From positions 1 to 47,117 of the forward strand of contig DFJW01000020.1 in the NCBI GenBank assembly GCA_002373775.1: 47,117 nt of DNA, written 5' to 3'. The DNA comes from Ruminococcus flavefaciens. Lineage in GTDB: Bacteria > Bacillota > Clostridia > Oscillospirales > Ruminococcaceae. The position numbers were made by a program, and so were the translations under genes. A model generated the notes under the pieces. The model saw only the letters and a program-made list of their open reading frames with translations, was not told where the DNA came from and made no database searches. Shown piece after piece: positions 1 to 9,150 of the stretch. The first letter of the stretch is position 1; each line of letters begins with the position of its first letter.

Positions 1-28
1 TGTTCATCTCATGTACACATAATTATGA

Positions 29-56
29 GATACTAAAAAAAGGTATGTTTAGTATC
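29..56. promoter_or_regulatory. Perfect 9-bp inverted repeat upstream of the ABC operon
   Basis: GATACTAAA (29-37) is repeated inverted as TTTAGTATC (48-56) with a 10-nt spacer. It lies about 80 bp upstream of the first operon. The arms are AT-rich and no T-run follows, so an operator is more likely than a terminator. No convincing -35/-10 pair was found beside it. Function is inferred only. Confidence 0.3.
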
Positions 57-134
57 ATCCGGACGGTCTGACCTCCCACTGACTGCCGCATGTTGCTTCC
101 CTACTATTAATAATATATCCGAAAGGAGCAGCTT

Positions 135-1160
135 ATGATAACTGTTGAAAATCTGACAAAATTTTACGGCAGCAACAAGGCCGTCAATAATATCAGTTTT
201 ACTATCAATGACAACGAGATCCTCGGCTTCCTCGGTCCTAACGGCGCCGGCAAGTCGACCACTATGAACATGATCGCCGGTTACCTTCCGATGTCCTCAG
301 GTACTGTCAAGATATACGGTACGGATATCGTTGAGAACCCTGTTAAAGCTAAAATGAATATCGGCTATCTGCCTGAGATCCCTCCGCTCTATCCTGACAT
401 GAAGGTAAAAGAATATCTCTCCTTCTGTGCCGGCATAAAGCGGGTAAAGAACAAGTCCGAGGAGATTGAGCGCGTCTGCAAACTTCTGAAAATAACCGAT
501 GTTCAGGGCAAACTCATACGCAATCTCTCCAAAGGTTACAAACAGCGTGTCGGATTCGCTCAGGCACTTCTCGGCGATCCCAAGTTCCTCATTCTGGACG
601 AGCCCACTGTAGGTCTTGATCCTCAGCAGGTAACTGAAGTCCGCAGCATCATCCGCAGTCTGAAAAAAGATCACTCCGTGATATTCAGCTCACATATCCT
701 CTCAGAGGTCAGCGCTGTCTGTGACAGAGTCATCATTATAAATAAAGGCGACATCCGCGCGATAGACACTATCGAGAATCTTGAAAAGAACTTCTCTTCT
801 TCCCTCATTCTCCATATCAAGACAAAAGGTCCCCGTGCCAAGACTTCCTCTATCATCGAACTCACCAGCGGAGTTCAGGAGATCGTGGAGATTGAGGCTG
901 AAGGCGACGAGGCATTCGCATTTACTATCCAGCTCAAGGACGATGCCGACGAAGTGCGCGATAATCTTGTGTCCTCCCTCATAAAAGAAGGCATCCGCGT
1001 TACTGAAGTATATACCGAAAAGCCCAACCTTGAAAATGTATTTATCGAACTCATCAACAGACCTGTACAGAAAACCAGCCTCAGTGATTTCCTCGACGAG
1101 ATCGTCGCCGAAACTTCTGAGCCTGAGATCAAAGACGATGAAAAGGAGGATGAAGAATAA
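135..1160 (+). CDS. ABC transporter ATP-binding protein, GldA/CcmA-like
   Basis: Cytoplasmic ATPase subunit of an ABC-2 type exporter. Walker A GPNGAGKST is at residues 34-42, a GYLPE Q-loop variant typical of GldA-like proteins at about 77-81, the signature LSKGY at 131-135, Walker B FLILDE at 151-156 and the H-loop histidine at 187. Residues beyond about 215 form a C-terminal extension ending in a very acidic tail (DDEKEDEE). The start has an AAGGAG Shine-Dalgarno. The stop overlaps the permease start by one base, so the two are translationally coupled. The substrate is unknown. GldA, GldF and GldG are named for Bacteroidetes gliding, but Firmicutes carry the same set without gliding motility, so a gliding role should not be inferred. 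Confidence 0.93.
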   Translation: MITVENLTKFYGSNKAVNNISFTINDNEILGFLGPNGAGKSTTMNMIAGYLPMSSGTVKIYGTDIVENPVKAKMNIGYLPEIPPLYPDMKVKEYLSFCAGIKRVKNKSEEIERVCKLLKITDVQGKLIRNLSKGYKQRVGFAQALLGDPKFLILDEPTVGLDPQQVTEVRSIIRSLKKDHSVIFSSHILSEVSAVCDRVIIINKGDIRAIDTIENLEKNFSSSLILHIKTKGPRAKTSSIIELTSGVQEIVEIEAEGDEAFAFTIQLKDDADEVRDNLVSSLIKEGIRVTEVYTEKPNLENVFIELINRPVQKTSLSDFLDEIVAETSEPEIKDDEKEDEE

Positions 1161-1894
1161 TGTTTTCGATCTACAAAAAAGAGCTTCAGTCGTTCTTCTA
1201 TACACCTTTTGCCTACGCACTCACTGCACTTTTCATGCTCCTGTTCTCTTACATGTTCGGAACATCCATTGCTAAGCTGGAAGAAACCAACGTACTGCGT
1301 TTCTCCTTCCCGGATGTATTCTACAATGTCATCATATTCTTTATATTCCTTATCCCGATAATGACCATGAGGACATTTGCGGATGAGAGGAAATTCGGTA
1401 CCGAGGTCCTGCTCATGACATCACCTCTCAGCGTACTGAAGATCGTCCTCGGCAAATTCTTTGCCAATGTGACTGTTTTCCTCTTCATGATAGCAGGTTC
1501 CGCAGTATTCCCCCTTGTGACAAAAGCTCACGGCACTGTAGTCCAGAGCCAGCTCATCTGTGCTTATATCGGATTCTTCAGCTGGGGACTTATGTTCATC
1601 ACCCTTGGCATGCTCATCTCAACTTTCACTGAAAACGCTGTTATCGCCGCTATCATAGGAGAACTCATCATGTTCGCTTTCCTGTTCCTCGATGACTTTG
1701 CACGTTCCGCTTTCATGTATCAGTACCCCAAGCTCCAGAAAGTGCTCATGGCGTTCGCTGCACAGCCAAGATTCGCTTATTTCTCGCAGGGCTTCATAAG
1801 ACTTTCAGATCTTGTTTTCTTCGGCTCTGCTACTATAGTTCTCCTCGCATGGACTTACATATCCATTGAGAAGAGACGCTGGAAGAGAGGTTGA
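1160..1894 (+). CDS. ABC-2 type permease, GldF-like
   Basis: Integral membrane subunit that pairs with the ATPase upstream. About six hydrophobic segments are visible. The stretch MTMRTFADERKFGTEVLL after the second membrane segment is the hallmark of ABC-2 permeases (the 'R..F..E...GT.E.L' pattern). Its 244 aa is normal for GldF-like permeases. It begins within the stop codon of the ATPase gene and ends 6 bp before the GldG-like gene, so the complex is probably made as a unit. The transported molecule cannot be told from sequence. Confidence 0.9.
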   Translation: MFSIYKKELQSFFYTPFAYALTALFMLLFSYMFGTSIAKLEETNVLRFSFPDVFYNVIIFFIFLIPIMTMRTFADERKFGTEVLLMTSPLSVLKIVLGKFFANVTVFLFMIAGSAVFPLVTKAHGTVVQSQLICAYIGFFSWGLMFITLGMLISTFTENAVIAAIIGELIMFAFLFLDDFARSAFMYQYPKLQKVLMAFAAQPRFAYFSQGFIRLSDLVFFGSATIVLLAWTYISIEKRRWKRG

Positions 1895-1900
1895 TCGGCA

Positions 1901-3463
1901 ATGAAGAATAAAAAGCTCAATTTTTCCGGCGCTTTCGCTATCATAGCTGCTATCCTGGTGCTGGTGATATTTGTACCTGTCAATCTTATCGTCGGCTACT
2001 ATGATAAGGTATTCGATATGACTCCCAACAAACGCTACACTTTCAATGACAAGACTGTTGAGCTCCTTGATTCGGTAGCTGATAAGGAGATCGAGGTGTA
2101 TTATCTTTCAAAACTCAGTTATCTCCAGGATGCGCCTGAGTACCTTTCACTCTATCATACACTCACACAGCTCGATGCCCGTGACAATATCAGTCTCACA
2201 TGCTTCGATCCCAATGAAGACGCAGCTCTCGCCAAGGAACTGGATCCCACAGGCGTCCTCGGAACTGAAGACGGCGACGTATTCATAAAGTGCGGAGATA
2301 CTATCAAGCGTATCGACCACTCAAAGATATTCCAGACCATTGACGGCGTTCTCAACTACGCCGGTGAGGAACTCATCGCAGGCGGTATAAAGATCTGCAC
2401 TCAGGGTTCGCTCCCGACTATCTACTTCCTCACAGGTCACGGTGAAGAATCAGTTGGTCCTGATATGAGTGAAGAAGAGCTCACCGCTGAATACGGCAGC
2501 GATGCCAATGAGATGTTCCCCTACGCTATATTCGCACGTCAGCTCCGCGCTAACAACTACGATGTACAGGAACTTGATCTTGATGAAGCAGGAGCTGTAC
2601 CGGATAACGCCGCTATCATCTGCATAGCCGGTCCTACTGAGGATATCACCGACAAGGAAAAAGACCTTCTCTGTGAATTTCTCGACAACGGCGGTTCAGT
2701 TGCCGCTTATATCGCCCCCTGCGATACAGAAGGTCTCTTCGACAATCTCGAGATCGTGCTTGCTAAGTACGGTATCGAAATGGAGTACAACATAGTTACT
2801 GAGTCCGAACCGGCTCTCATGCTCAATGACAGAAAATCTGTACAGAGCGAATACTATTTCCGTGTTGAGTACCCGGCAGGCGCAAACTCAGGTGCCGAAC
2901 TCACTCAGGACCTCACCACAGAGCTCAACAACGGTCTTGAGGCTGGTGCTTGGAACAACGGTATCTCCAATACAAGAAGCTTCACTGAGTTCACAACGAA
3001 CAACGACCGATTCACTGATATGGATAATATCGAAAAATCGCCTATAATCACCAATTATCTCTTAGGCGACGATAAATATACTACTGTCAGCACACCTATG
3101 GGCGGCGATGAGGACAGCGCAGATTTCGCATCATCTCTCGACGGCGCTCCGCTCTCTTTCGGATACTACTCCTACAATCTTGCAACAGGAGGAAAAATGG
3201 TGGTATTCGGTACGACCGATATCATCAATTCAAACGGCGTATCTGTTTCTGTAAACGGCTCCACATATCTCGCCCTCTTCTCAACTACTTGGCTCTATGA
3301 TACAGATATACAGATGGGTATCGGAAACAAGCTCAATTCCTACGATGAAATGTCATTCAAAGACGCCTCAGAAGCAAGCGGCGCTCTTGCTGTGATAATA
3401 ATCGTTCCTCTGCTCGTTGCTGCAGCAGGTGTTATCGTATGGCTTATAAGGAGACACGCATAA
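1901..3463 (+). CDS. GldG-like ABC transporter auxiliary protein, membrane anchored
   Basis: Extracytoplasmic partner of the ABC-2 transporter. It has one N-terminal membrane segment (about residues 12-32) and a second at the C-terminus (about 497-517), so the roughly 460-residue middle sits outside. The central segment TIYFLTGHGEE is the conserved core of GldG/IFT52-like domains. The start has a GAGAGG Shine-Dalgarno. The last base of the stop is the first base of the next gene, which encodes a paralogue (shared ELDPTG, KCGD, LIAG and TGHGE/YGHGE motifs). Proteins of this type are found beside GldA/GldF in many Firmicutes. The biochemical role is unknown. Confidence 0.85.
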   Translation: MKNKKLNFSGAFAIIAAILVLVIFVPVNLIVGYYDKVFDMTPNKRYTFNDKTVELLDSVADKEIEVYYLSKLSYLQDAPEYLSLYHTLTQLDARDNISLTCFDPNEDAALAKELDPTGVLGTEDGDVFIKCGDTIKRIDHSKIFQTIDGVLNYAGEELIAGGIKICTQGSLPTIYFLTGHGEESVGPDMSEEELTAEYGSDANEMFPYAIFARQLRANNYDVQELDLDEAGAVPDNAAIICIAGPTEDITDKEKDLLCEFLDNGGSVAAYIAPCDTEGLFDNLEIVLAKYGIEMEYNIVTESEPALMLNDRKSVQSEYYFRVEYPAGANSGAELTQDLTTELNNGLEAGAWNNGISNTRSFTEFTTNNDRFTDMDNIEKSPIITNYLLGDDKYTTVSTPMGGDEDSADFASSLDGAPLSFGYYSYNLATGGKMVVFGTTDIINSNGVSVSVNGSTYLALFSTTWLYDTDIQMGIGNKLNSYDEMSFKDASEASGALAVIIIVPLLVAAAGVIVWLIRRHA

Positions 3464-4872
3464 TGAATAACTGGAAAAAAACAGCAGCCGCTATAAGTGC
3501 GGCTGCAATGCTGATGTCAATGTTCGGCTGCTCTCATAAGGACGCCACTATTGACGGTGACTCCTCTTCTCAGGCAAATACAGAAGAGGAAGAAGAAATA
3601 CTCTGCGAAACTATCGCACCGCCGACTGATGTAAAACTCAGCGAGACTACGAAATCGCTCATCGAAAGCGCTAAGGGTACAGATATTGAACTGTACTACT
3701 TCTTCACTATGGCTTCATTCACAGCTGCTCCGGATTTCGATCCGGAGATAGCAAGTGATGTCCCGATGTATAACAGCCTTTATTACAATCTTCTTGAACT
3801 CTCTGAAATGGACGGCGTAAACTTCGTCGAAGCCGGAGATCCTGCATACAGCGATTACACCGAACAGCTCGATCCCACCGGAATGATGGGTATCGCAGGC
3901 GGTGATCTCGTAGTAAAATGCGGTGATAACGTTAAGCGTATCAAAGCAACTCAGTTCTTCACATACAACGAAGACGGCAGCGTTGAGTACAACGGTGAGA
4001 ACCTCATCGCAGGTGCTATAAGTACATGTCTGAATGGACTGCCTACCGTATACTTTATCTACGGTCACGGCGAAAAGTGGATGGACGGCAGTTATGTCCA
4101 CTACGGCGATGTGCTTGAAGGCGGCGGCTACCGCGTTGATGCACTGAAACTCAGCGAGACCAAAGAGATCCCTGACGACGCTGCTGTAGTTTGTATAGCT
4201 GCACCGCAGTCGGATATCTCAAAGGAAGAATCGGATATCATACTTGACTATATGCACTCAGGCGGCGCAGTTTCCATGATCCTTCCTCCGTGCTCAGCCA
4301 ATGCTTCTTTCGAAAATATAGACGGTATTCTCAATGAATACGGCATCGCAATGGATTATGACATGATCGCTGCTGAGGACGAAGAGTATCAGCTTACGGA
4401 CAACAAGGAAAGCCTTTCCCGCTACTACTTCAAAGCTGATTTCCCGGAGGGAAATGACGACTTCTGGATCAACGAGAATGTCAATGCTCTGCTCGAATCC
4501 GACTACGGTTATGTTGCAGGTATATCCGAAACAAGAAGTTTTACAGTTTCTGACAGTGCTGCCGATACTGTCATAATGCCTGTCGTTGTTACAGGGGATG
4601 ACAGTTCATCCTTTGTGTGCGAACCTGTCGGCGGAAGCAATGACGATAAGAAGTACGCCGAGACACGCAGCGGCTCTGACCTTGACTTTGCTGTATGCGC
4701 TAAGAATACTTCAAACGGCAGCAAATTATTTGCTATCGGCTCTGATGATATGATAAGCGACGGCTTCTACAATGCAAGCCTTTCAGCTATCCGTATGCTC
4801 ACAGTTTATTCAAACGCATGGCTCTATGATCCGGATATCGACATGGGTATCCCTGCGCTCAGAGTTCGCTGA
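3463..4872 (+). CDS. GldG-like lipoprotein, paralogue of the upstream gene
   Basis: The start at 3463 overlaps the previous stop by one base, and an in-frame ATG 24 nt upstream lies inside the previous gene. The protein starts with a lipoprotein signal ending in a MFGC lipobox (Cys at about residue 23), then a Ser/Glu-rich linker. The body repeats the motif order of the upstream protein: ELYYF, QLDPTGMMG, VVKCGD, ENLIAG and TVYFIYGHGEK. It lacks the C-terminal membrane segment, so it is tethered by lipid rather than by membrane helices. The likely role is a second auxiliary subunit of the same transporter. The paralogy is seen directly; the stoichiometry is inferred. Confidence 0.85.
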   Translation: MNNWKKTAAAISAAAMLMSMFGCSHKDATIDGDSSSQANTEEEEEILCETIAPPTDVKLSETTKSLIESAKGTDIELYYFFTMASFTAAPDFDPEIASDVPMYNSLYYNLLELSEMDGVNFVEAGDPAYSDYTEQLDPTGMMGIAGGDLVVKCGDNVKRIKATQFFTYNEDGSVEYNGENLIAGAISTCLNGLPTVYFIYGHGEKWMDGSYVHYGDVLEGGGYRVDALKLSETKEIPDDAAVVCIAAPQSDISKEESDIILDYMHSGGAVSMILPPCSANASFENIDGILNEYGIAMDYDMIAAEDEEYQLTDNKESLSRYYFKADFPEGNDDFWINENVNALLESDYGYVAGISETRSFTVSDSAADTVIMPVVVTGDDSSSFVCEPVGGSNDDKKYAETRSGSDLDFAVCAKNTSNGSKLFAIGSDDMISDGFYNASLSAIRMLTVYSNAWLYDPDIDMGIPALRVR

Positions 4873-4887
4873 TACAAGGAGAAAGCA

Positions 4888-6294
4888 ATGAAAAAGACTA
4901 TTATCGCTCTTCTTGTACTCTTGCTTGCAGCAGGCGGTTCTTTAGGAGCTTACTATGCAGTCAAGGATAAAAAGGATACTGAATCACGCCAGGAACAGGA
5001 ACTCGTTGAGTCTTACTCCCTCTTCAGCTTTGATGCTGAAAAGATCAATAAGGTCGATATCCACTGCCCTGACGGCGATTATACATGCAGCTACGACGGT
5101 GAGATATGGACGCTCGACGGAGAAGAATCCACATTCAGAGTCGATCAGGAATACATGCAGGGTGTCGTGAATTTTACTTCATATCTGACTGCTGTGACCA
5201 GCTACAGCGGTGACGATGAGAAGAAGGCCGAGTACGGTCTCGACGATCCTTATATAATAACACTCTATAGTGACACCGAAAGCTATACTGTTTATACCGG
5301 TGATGTTAGTCCTACCGGAGAATACTGCTATACCATGCTTGACGGCAGAGACAGCGTCTACGCTATAGATGCCGGATATGAGGCTTATCTCCGTCCGACA
5401 CGAATGCTCATGAAGTCAAAGCACCTCATTCCTTATAAGGACTCAGAGGTCATAGGCGTAAAGCTCGTTTCAGGCGGCAGTACAGTATACGATCTCACAT
5501 TTGATACGGAATCCAAAGTCTGGTCTCTGCCTGATGAGTATTCCATGCTGACTTTCGACCAAACAGCTGTAGATACTATGGTCATTGACATGGGCAATAC
5601 TGAAGCCTCATACGAGCACATGTTAGAAGAACACCTTGAGGATCTCTCAAAGTATGGTTTCGACGATCCAACTGCCGAACTCTTCGTGACCGGCGCAGAC
5701 GGCTCTGTATGTCACCTTTTATTCAGCAATTCCAAGGATGAGACCGGCCGCATAATGAGCGTGCTCAACACTGAGGATAATCAGGTGTCTATGTATGCGA
5801 CTTCATCTCTCAGTTTCTTAAACAACAGGCCCTATGACTTCCTCGCTCACTCAGACAGGCGCTCATACATATACACGGTGCCTGAATTCACGCTTACCTA
5901 CAACGGAAAAGAGCACCATATCACATACGACAACGAGAACTCAAAGGTCGTTTTTGACGGCACTGAGGTCCTACTTGATACATCCGAAAAGGCGCTTTCT
6001 TATCAGTCCATGTTCGATTGCTTAGGTATAATTTACCTTGCAGATACGGATATAGATGCAGATCCTGAGCTGAAAGATCCGCTCGTATCTGCTGATATAC
6101 ATGTCAACGACGGTACTTCATACACTTATGACATCGTAGATGCCGGAAATGATCTGTGCTACGTCTTTATTGACGGCAAATACACCGGCGGTCTCATATC
6201 AAAGAAAAACATTGTAGGAAGAGATTCTTTCAATCAGTTCTACAACAGATTCCTTGAAAGCACGGGATTATCTGAAGAAACTACGGAGGAATGA
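4888..6294 (+). CDS. DUF4340-type membrane-anchored protein
   Basis: A 468-aa protein with one N-terminal hydrophobic anchor (residues 4-24) and a long extracytoplasmic region rich in beta-strand-like patterns. The phrases KINKVDI, WTLDG, YGLDDP and later KYGFDDPTAEL occur as two related blocks (about residues 45-180 and 190-330), as in DUF4340 proteins. Those proteins routinely accompany GldG-like transporters. The start has an AAGGAG Shine-Dalgarno. It is the fifth gene of the operon and is probably an extracytoplasmic part of the same machine. Family naming is from memory of motif style. Confidence 0.75.
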   Translation: MKKTIIALLVLLLAAGGSLGAYYAVKDKKDTESRQEQELVESYSLFSFDAEKINKVDIHCPDGDYTCSYDGEIWTLDGEESTFRVDQEYMQGVVNFTSYLTAVTSYSGDDEKKAEYGLDDPYIITLYSDTESYTVYTGDVSPTGEYCYTMLDGRDSVYAIDAGYEAYLRPTRMLMKSKHLIPYKDSEVIGVKLVSGGSTVYDLTFDTESKVWSLPDEYSMLTFDQTAVDTMVIDMGNTEASYEHMLEEHLEDLSKYGFDDPTAELFVTGADGSVCHLLFSNSKDETGRIMSVLNTEDNQVSMYATSSLSFLNNRPYDFLAHSDRRSYIYTVPEFTLTYNGKEHHITYDNENSKVVFDGTEVLLDTSEKALSYQSMFDCLGIIYLADTDIDADPELKDPLVSADIHVNDGTSYTYDIVDAGNDLCYVFIDGKYTGGLISKKNIVGRDSFNQFYNRFLESTGLSEETTEE

Positions 6295-6297
6295 TCT

Positions 6298-6954
6298 ATG
6301 ACACCAGTAACAACTGAAAAGGAATTCGTATGCAGCGTCTGCGGAACTCCTTCAACTCACACTATCCTCGCGGTAAACGAACCGCCGCAGGGCGTTCCCG
6401 ACCTTGATCTCCGCCCTGATCTTCCACACCGCAATTACCTCAGATACTGGGTAATGGAGTGTCCCTGCTGCGGATACTGCAACTCTATGCTCGATGTTCC
6501 GGCAGATTTCAGCCGCGATTACGTTGAAAGCGATGAATATAAAAACGCCAGCGGTCTCTCCGGTCAGAACCAGACCGCTGACCGCATGATACGCAAGGCT
6601 CTCGGCTGTGTAAAGAATCACAGCTATAAAGAGGCTGTCCAGTCCTATCTCTATGCTTCTTGGCTGTTTGATGACGACAACAACGACGCTTCTGCTTCTG
6701 CATGCCGCAGGGCTGCTGTGAGGATATACGACGAGCATCCGGCAGCATTCCGCGGAGATGATAATTTCAAAGTCCTTATGGCTGATATGATAAGGCGATC
6801 GGGAGATTTCCAGCGCGTTGTCCGCGAATACGAAGGCAAGGCTTTCCGCTCGCAGCTCATGACTGCCATTGCCTTCTTTGAAGTACAGCTCGCTTCCAGA
6901 GAGGACAAAGCCGCTCATCGTGCGGATGAAGTTCCGGGAGTAACTGCCAAGTGA
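6298..6954 (+). CDS. DUF2225-like zinc-binding protein
   Basis: A cytoplasmic protein of 218 aa with no signal peptide. Two CxxC pairs, CSVC (about residue 12) and CPCC (about 59), probably form one zinc ribbon. The rest looks helical, with repeats like those of TPR proteins (NHSYKEAVQSYLYASWL). This layout matches DUF2225. The start has a GGAGG Shine-Dalgarno and lies 3 bp after the previous stop. It is the last gene of the transporter operon and is followed by a terminator. A chaperone or assembly role is possible but not shown. Confidence 0.7.
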   Translation: MTPVTTEKEFVCSVCGTPSTHTILAVNEPPQGVPDLDLRPDLPHRNYLRYWVMECPCCGYCNSMLDVPADFSRDYVESDEYKNASGLSGQNQTADRMIRKALGCVKNHSYKEAVQSYLYASWLFDDDNNDASASACRRAAVRIYDEHPAAFRGDDNFKVLMADMIRRSGDFQRVVREYEGKAFRSQLMTAIAFFEVQLASREDKAAHRADEVPGVTAK

Positions 6955-6984
6955 TAATACGGCTATATGCTCATAAATAAACAT

Positions 6985-7007
6985 CCCCCGGCTCTGCCGG
7001 GGGTTTT
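6985..7007 (+). terminator. Rho-independent terminator of the ABC operon
   Basis: Perfect 8-bp stem CCCCCGGC / GCCGGGGG (6985-6992 with 6996-7003), TCT loop, then TTTT. It lies 31 bp after the DUF2225-like gene. Confidence 0.9.
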
Positions 7008-7024
7008 CATAATACAATAAAAGC

Positions 7025-7049
7025 AAATGAGCCAAGCGGCTCATTTTTT
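7025..7049. terminator. Second hairpin, probably a bidirectional terminator
   Basis: AAATGAGCC (7025-7033) pairs with GGCTCATTT (7038-7046) around an AAGC loop. Plus-strand T-run follows, and a T-rich stretch also follows on the minus strand. It lies between convergent genes. Confidence 0.75.
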
Positions 7050-7085
7050 GCCGAATTTTTTTCAACATTCTCGTGCACATCATAC

Positions 7086-7121
7086 AAAAACAAACTGCTC
7101 CCGGGTATACCGGAAGCAGTT
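7086..7121 (-). terminator. Terminator of the minus-strand gene at 7159-8898
   Basis: On the minus strand AACTGCTTCCGG pairs with CCGGGAGCAGTT (one mismatch), followed by TGTTTTTG. It is 38 bp beyond the stop of the large anchored protein. Together with the two preceding hairpins it makes three stem-loops within about 140 bp. Confidence 0.8.
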
Positions 7122-7158
7122 CATTATTACTATTTACTTTGCGTCAGGCATGACAGGA

Positions 7159-8898
7159 TCAATAAACGAAATCATCATATTCCGTAGTTTCTTCCCTGTC
7201 TTCGAATTCATCGAATGCCTCATCAGCTAACTCGCCGGCAAGCTTATCAGCCTTTTCCTCTGTGAAATTGAACTTCAGCATGATATCCTTGACAAATCTC
7301 TTGAGGTCGTCGCGGGTGATATACTCATTGATATCTACACTTTCTATATCCTCAGGATCAATTTCAAAGGAACCGGACTTGTCAGGCACGCTGATATCCA
7401 GATCATCACTGCTGGAGTAGATGAGAGTTATTGTGCCGTAATCATTGTCATCCCATTCGATATCGCAGGATATCTCCTGTGAATCGCCGTCAGAACGGAA
7501 CTCGATATCTATCGGATCGTAATCCATTACCTTTATGGATATATCCGCATTGATATAGTTCTTTTCTTCGTTGGTTATTTCAAAATCTTCAAACTCTACA
7601 GAACCTGTATAGTCTTCTTCGCCGCCATAGATAGCCACATCTATGCTTCCGTCGTATACTTTCTTATTGCTTTCTGTAGCTGTAAGGTCAACTCTTACGA
7701 TGTCCTCATCGTCCTCAAATATACGGAACTCGCCGCGTATCTCGTCGCCGTCGCGTCCCATGAGGTAATAGCCGCCGTTTTCATTGTCAGCATCTGTGAT
7801 GCTTATGCCTCTGATCTTGCCTTTAGCGTCGATGTAGGTCTTTACTATTCCTACGACTTCTGTGTCGTATTCTGCATCTTCCAGTTCTTCGAGTGCTTCG
7901 TCTATATCGTCCAGGAATTCATCCTCATCCATGATCTCCAGCTTGTCGATAAGGAGTTCCTTTATGATGTCGTCATCGCGCACTTCGTTCAGAAGATTCT
8001 TGGCAAGCTTTCCAAGGAGTTTTTCATTTACTTCAACGGTAGCTACCGTGTACTTGGACGTGATGTCGCCTATTTTCACTTCTTCGCTCTTTTCAAGCTC
8101 AACATCATTCACAGTGTCGATCCATACCCCTGCATAGCGCACTATCTCTTCTTCGATATCGTCGCTGGATATGTAATCCGACGGATGCTTCAGCATATCT
8201 GTGTAGACATTTGTGCTTCCAAGACCTAATTCATCCTTCAGGTACTCCTCGCTGCTTATGCTGATGTACTGCTCATTCAGTTCCGGAACACGAAGGAAGA
8301 CTTCATAATTCACCGCATCTATCACAAGATCAAGTGTAGCAAGTGTTTCATCGTTCAGATCAGCAAATGCGCTGAACTGGTACACGCCGTCATTTCCGGC
8401 ATAGTCAAGGCCGAGTTTCGCATTTCCGAGACTGTCTATGATATCGCGTATTTCTTCCTCGCTGAACTCCGAGTTTTCAGCGTCATAATCTTCAAACAAA
8501 TCTTCTGCGAGCATATCTCTCACTGTATCTGAAGCAGTATACTTCAGCGTAAAATTTCCGCCGCTGCCTTTTTCTATGCGGTCTGTTGCGTCGCCGTACA
8601 TGTCGGCAACGTCTTTCGCAAGCTCATGGACATTCTCATCCTGAACCCATGCGTAGTATTTCTCCGGCTTCATTGTGCGGAGTTTTACCTGATTCTTTAC
8701 AAAAGGTGAAAGATTATAAGCGGCAATAGCTCCTCCTGCGATGACCGCAGCAGAAACTCCGCTGATAACAGCTACCTTCTTGCCTTTTCCTTTTTTTACC
8801 CTCTCAACACCGGAAACAGTGTTGTCATTGGCATATGCAGCAGCAAAATGATTTGCCGGCTGCTGTGCCTGATAATTATTGTTCTGATCGTTGGTCAT
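7159..8898 (-). CDS. Large acidic membrane-anchored protein of unknown function
   Basis: The start is placed at ATG 8898 because GGGAGG stands 8 nt upstream; an in-frame ATG at 8952 has no such site. The 579-aa product has a polar Asn/Gln-rich N-terminus (residues 1-30), a Lys-rich patch (33-41), one transmembrane helix (about 42-61) and a roughly 500-residue extracytoplasmic part very rich in Asp and Glu. The C-terminus is predicted helical and acidic. I recognise no enzymatic motif. The topology resembles anchored stress or surface proteins of Clostridia with an N-in, C-out layout. It is a monocistronic unit with its own promoter (8965-8993) and terminator. Confidence 0.8.
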   Translation of the reverse strand: MTNDQNNNYQAQQPANHFAAAYANDNTVSGVERVKKGKGKKVAVISGVSAAVIAGGAIAAYNLSPFVKNQVKLRTMKPEKYYAWVQDENVHELAKDVADMYGDATDRIEKGSGGNFTLKYTASDTVRDMLAEDLFEDYDAENSEFSEEEIRDIIDSLGNAKLGLDYAGNDGVYQFSAFADLNDETLATLDLVIDAVNYEVFLRVPELNEQYISISSEEYLKDELGLGSTNVYTDMLKHPSDYISSDDIEEEIVRYAGVWIDTVNDVELEKSEEVKIGDITSKYTVATVEVNEKLLGKLAKNLLNEVRDDDIIKELLIDKLEIMDEDEFLDDIDEALEELEDAEYDTEVVGIVKTYIDAKGKIRGISITDADNENGGYYLMGRDGDEIRGEFRIFEDDEDIVRVDLTATESNKKVYDGSIDVAIYGGEEDYTGSVEFEDFEITNEEKNYINADISIKVMDYDPIDIEFRSDGDSQEISCDIEWDDNDYGTITLIYSSSDDLDISVPDKSGSFEIDPEDIESVDINEYITRDDLKRFVKDIMLKFNFTEEKADKLAGELADEAFDEFEDREETTEYDDFVY

Positions 8899-8964
8899 TT
8901 CCCATTCCTCCCTTTCAGATATTTGCAGCATTCTGAATAAAGATACAAACATCTTTATATTATT

Positions 8965-8993
8965 ATGTTAGCATAGTAGACTGATTTTGTCAA
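8965..8993 (-). promoter_or_regulatory. Sigma-A promoter for the gene at 7159-8898
   Basis: On the minus strand TTGACA (8988-8993), 17-nt spacer, TAACAT (8965-8970). The transcript would start about 60 nt upstream of the ATG. Confidence 0.75.
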
Positions 8994-9096
8994 TACTAAT
9001 CCAGCTTTTTATCCATATTGTTCCCTTTCTGTAAACAAAGTGAACTGCTGTAACACATCTTTTTCACATTCCTTTCATGCGCAGCACTTACGGCAT

Positions 9097-9137
9097 ACAC
9101 AAAAGGCCTATACAGGTGAATTTCACCGTACAGACCT
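9097..9137 (-). terminator. Terminator of the malQ-glgP operon
   Basis: On the minus strand AGGTCTGTACGGTGAA pairs imperfectly with TTCACCTGTATAGGCCT (one bulge and G-U pairs), followed by TTTTGTG. It begins 14 bp after the glgP stop. A plus-strand T-run on the other side suggests it can work both ways. Confidence 0.8.
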
Positions 9138-9150
9138 CTTTTTCATTTTT

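Noticed and set aside
702..1220. 172-codon minus-strand frame opposite the first ABC genes
   Set aside because: It spans the ATPase-permease junction on the other strand; no support.
135..6954. The Gld-like operon as a true gliding-motility system
   Set aside because: Only GldA, GldF and GldG-like parts are present, with none of the outer-membrane gliding machinery; Firmicutes use these transporters for other roles.
6352..7083. 243-codon minus-strand frame opposite the DUF2225-like gene
   Set aside because: It runs through the terminators and overlaps a gene with a good start and zinc motif.
6985..7121. Three consecutive hairpins as a structured RNA or riboswitch
   Set aside because: Each is explained as a terminator of the converging genes by stem and T-run.
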